A stretch of 64,000 nt of DNA from Xestospongia bergquistia (lineage: Eukaryota > Porifera > Demospongiae > Haplosclerida > Petrosiidae): NCBI GenBank assembly GCA_963965975.1, contig OZ014411.1:17264446-17328445 (forward strand), read 5' to 3'. Under the pieces are notes generated by a model that saw only the letters and a list, made by a program, of their open reading frames with translations, made no database searches and was not told where the DNA came from. Position numbers and translations under genes: made by a program. Shown in pieces: positions 61,038 to 64,000 of this stretch. Within the stretch, counting starts at the first letter, position 1. Each line of letters begins with the position of its first letter.

Positions 61038-62500
61038 ACATAAGTATAATTATGTAGTCAGAGCTGATAATTAAATAGATGTTATACACTAAGATAAGGT
61101 CTATTCTGATTAGTGGTTATAAATTAGAAGCAGTCATAGAATTTGTTGGCTATTTGTTAACTTCCAAAAGATTACCTCAACATTTTAAACTATAAATCAA
61201 GCGATTTCATCAATTCATTACAAACATGGCAGAACACAGTATAAACAAACATTAGATTTAAAATGTAACAAAAAGTAATATTATAATCTCAATATTAATG
61301 TTATAGATTATATTAGATTACTATTCCATCATTATGTAAAACGATGAATAACTAATTTGGTGACTGTAAAGGACTGTGGCGACAGTTGGAACAAGATATA
61401 TGTGAATTGCCTAGTAAATAATATGAGAAGTTCATTCCAAAAATAGTCGTATTATGTTCAAATAAAGGAGAGATACAGTTATAATGACAAAGCCCAACTA
61501 AAAGAATGCAATCAATTAATGCCACAAATTATTTAGGATCAATGATATGACAGTCTATAGCTAGATATATGTATGCTTGTGTACAATAGCCTATAATAGC
61601 TTCAAGTGTCACTTGATCTTACATGTTTATGACATGTAACAAGATAAAAAGACACATCAAAGCCATTAAAAATCCTTTCAATTGTAATTGCAATTATGCA
61701 TGCAGCAGTGGGAGTAAGTATATATCAAAGATATTTATAATCCATTCCTTAAAAAATATCAAAGGGAAGTGTAAAGCCAAATGAAAACATCATCAATGCA
61801 AATTGTGATAAAAGGATACATCATAGCTATTAAAAGTGTTATTATTAGAAAAAAAATTAAATAATATTAAAATTATATAGCACTAGTCACTATTATAAAT
61901 AAATAAACTAAACTATCAAAAAAATACTCATATACTCAAACTCTATACCTCTAGTGGTATAAACAGCAATAATGTATAAGTATAATTATGTAGTCAGAGC
62001 TGATAATTAAATAGATGTTATACACTAAGATAAGGTCTATTCTGATTAGTGGTTATAAATTAGGAGCAGTCATAGAATTTGTTGGCTATTTGTTAACTTC
62101 CAAAAGATTACCTCAACATTTTAAACTATAAATCAAGCGATTTCATCAATTCATTACAAACATGGCAGAACACAGTATAAACAAACATTAGATTTAAAAT
62201 GTAACAAAAAGTAATATTACAATCTCAATATTAATGTTATAGATTATATTAGATTACTATTCCGTCATTATGTAAAACGATGAATAACTAATTTGGTGAC
62301 TGTAAAGGACTGTGGCGACAGTTGGAACAAGATATATGTGAATTACCTAGTAAATAACATGAGAGGTCCATTCCAAAAATAATTGTGTTAAGTTCTAATA
62401 AAGGTGAAATACAGTTATAATAACAAAGCCTAACTAAAAGAATGCAATCAATAAATGCAATGAATTATTTAGAATCAATGATATGACAGACAATAGCTGT
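61038..62500 (+). repeat. local direct duplication, two copies of ~500 bp
   Basis: 61038-61560 and 61975-62490 are nearly identical (ATTAAATAGATGTTATACAC, AACATTTTAAACTATAAATC and GGACTGTGGCGACAGTTGGA in both). They are separated by ~415 bp, part of which (61930-61970, CTCAAACTCTATACCTCTAG) matches 9785-9810 of U2. This suggests a patchwork from unequal exchange. Confidence 0.88.
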
Positions 62501-63140
62501 AATATTTACAATGTACAGAACTGAGACAATTGGTACCTTATTGCTTTTAGATAATGGCTAAGTTGGATACTCAGTCTACTAAGCCCAAATTTATACATTT
62601 TTGTTAGTAATAATGTTATAGTCAATTTGATGCTCAGATATAAACTTGAAGAAAAAGGAAATAATAAAAATATATTTCTCTAATAAAGTATTAGGTCAAA
62701 GTGAGTAGGTACACCCTACATAAATTAGACTTTACAACTTCACATGCAAGTGTCATGACGATATCATATCAAGACACTTCTACAGACAAAAACAAAATTA
62801 ATATATAGTTGTTTTTATAAAATATAATAATTTGATCACATGATATGTTTGTGTGCTACATCATTTCATTCTATTGTTCTATGGAAATACTGACTTATGA
62901 CATTCACTCATTAAAGCTTACAACAGTGTGTAACTCAAGAAAATGCTTATCTTAGCAATAACATAGCTCAAGTAAAAATTTAATACTTTTCTGAACCGTG
63001 GAACAATCAAAGCAAACTTTAGTGATCACAAATTTAGTTTAGAATTTTAGTTTTACAACATGGCACAAAATGTATCATTTAAAATGATAGAAATGTACAT
63101 TAGAAAACAGTAATCATAATTTTAAACTATGCAATACACT

Positions 63141-64000
63141 TTTACTGAAAAAATCTTTTATTTTAGAAAAGATCTACTTTTACTACTTTCACGAACATAT
63201 GTGTTAGGCTCAGTACTAATCCATTATTCCTCAAATATTTGAAGTACACCTCTTCCGGTATATGTCTCGTGACCAGTATTGAGGAGATAATAACTGACAA
63301 GTGCCACCACTTCTCTAAAAAACAACTGTAAAGAGCCAAACTACCAAGTAAAGGTTAGCTCGTAACAATATTGTGTTTAGAAGTCATCATAATTATGATA
63401 ACTGTGAATAGAATATCATGACATCAGAATAGGTTACTAAACATATACAGTGACTATATAGTCATAAAACTATCAGATACTTTTGACATGCTACACACCT
63501 CTAGCTTTACCCACAAATATAAATAGTAAAAGATTCTAGTTTTGTGATTTCCATCATATATCATGGGAAATGTAGTGATATACACTATGTTATATATGTC
63601 ATTAGTTGTACTGCTAATATCTCTCTGTATTTAACACACTGTATATACACGTTATTACTACACATTGTTTCTCTGTATTGTTTGTAATTATAAGATACGC
63701 CTCTTTCCGTTAGTCTCGTGATCACATTATAGCGTATGACAAAGAAGACGAGTGATTAAGATTGCTATCTAGTGAAATCAAACGATACGTAAGTAAACTA
63801 TAATACTATCTAGAAGTCATGAATATCTAAAAGACATACTTATATGCCTATGATATGTGTAGTAAAAGAACCTTTAAATGATATTCATCAATCATTGGTA
63901 TTCTTTACTACACACATATCCCACATCTCTGACAAATTACTTAGAAACATAACTTTTTCCTATTTACAGAAAATGGAAGAAGATAGTAAAAGTGTTAGAG
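63141..64000 (+). repeat. U5: start of the next array unit
   Basis: The unit start recurs (AAAATCTTTTATTTTAGAAAAG...), then skips from the equivalent of ~9430 to ~10420 of U2. It continues to the peptide exon: the acceptor TTTCCTATTTACAG at 63956-63969 and KMEEDSKSVR up to the window edge. The exon is cut by the window end. Confidence 0.85.

Larger units (their letters stand above)
55104..63140 (+). repeat. U4: array unit, older subtype
   Basis: Collinear with 2337-9110 (end of U0 plus U1): AAAGAAAGCTTACAAATTGT at 55129, matching 2363, through to the next copy of the unit start near 63140. It keeps ~700 bp (58450-59150) that U1 has lost, and that piece aligns with 14640-15350 of U2. It holds one peptide-family exon, one EEVY...YEN stretch, a GA tract, a purine-pyrimidine minisatellite and a local duplication at its end. 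The rest looks non-coding. Confidence 0.85.

Noticed and set aside
1..64000. tRNA, rRNA or CRISPR arrays
   Set aside because: I found no cloverleaf-like promoter boxes, no rRNA-like sequence and no regularly spaced short repeats with unique spacers; a covariance-model scan would settle the tRNA question.

Overview
This is an AT-rich, intron-bearing metazoan nuclear window with nested DNA and LTR transposons. An ankyrin-repeat / Roc-COR / death-domain gene, PIF/Harbinger and Mutator-like elements and a Gypsy element together suggest an early-branching invertebrate. A demosponge of the Amphimedon type is my best guess, from gene-family content only. I see no rRNA, tRNA or CRISPR.

Layout. (1) 1-26403 and 55104-64000 belong to one tandem array of ~6-9 kb direct repeats. 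U0 (1-2884) is a tail, followed by U1 (2885-9110), U2 (9111-17422) and U3 (18140-26403). The array resumes with U4 (55104-63140) and the start of U5 (63141-64000). U2 and U3 are a recent duplication; U0, U1 and U4 form an older, diverged subtype. The units carry exon-like pieces on both strands. On the plus strand is a small peptide family with the core ISGLLMLSGIG, one copy of which may be spliced to a signal-peptide exon at 18025-18103. On the minus strand are a helical-protein exon pair, already frameshifted, and a short tyrosine-rich exon (EEVY...SPVYEN). (2) 17423-18139 is single-copy spacer with a TATA box, a perfect heat-shock-type element and the signal-peptide exon. (3) 26615-29010 is a ~138-bp satellite.

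(4) 29423-45281 is a plus-strand multi-exon gene: one ankyrin repeat per exon, then a large Roc-COR exon, a death-domain exon, two linker exons and a last exon encoding a C-terminal membrane segment. Splice sites are mostly intact, but the Roc-COR exon has nonsense codons and several frameshifts, so I call it a decaying gene or pseudogene. Its introns hold a palindromic MITE, microsatellites and local tandem repeats.

(5) 45915-55103 is a transposon nest. A degenerate minus-strand Gypsy element has its 5' LTR at 54908-55103. It was invaded in gag by a Mutator-like element (52818-54737, 9-bp target duplication) and near the end of pol by an apparently intact PIF/Harbinger element (46532-49274). 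In the Harbinger the transposase and the MADF/BESS protein are antisense and interleaved in each other's introns. Left of it lies a 3' end of the same Gypsy family in opposite orientation, which indicates an inversion or a second insertion.

All homology calls are from reading the sequence; no database search was possible.
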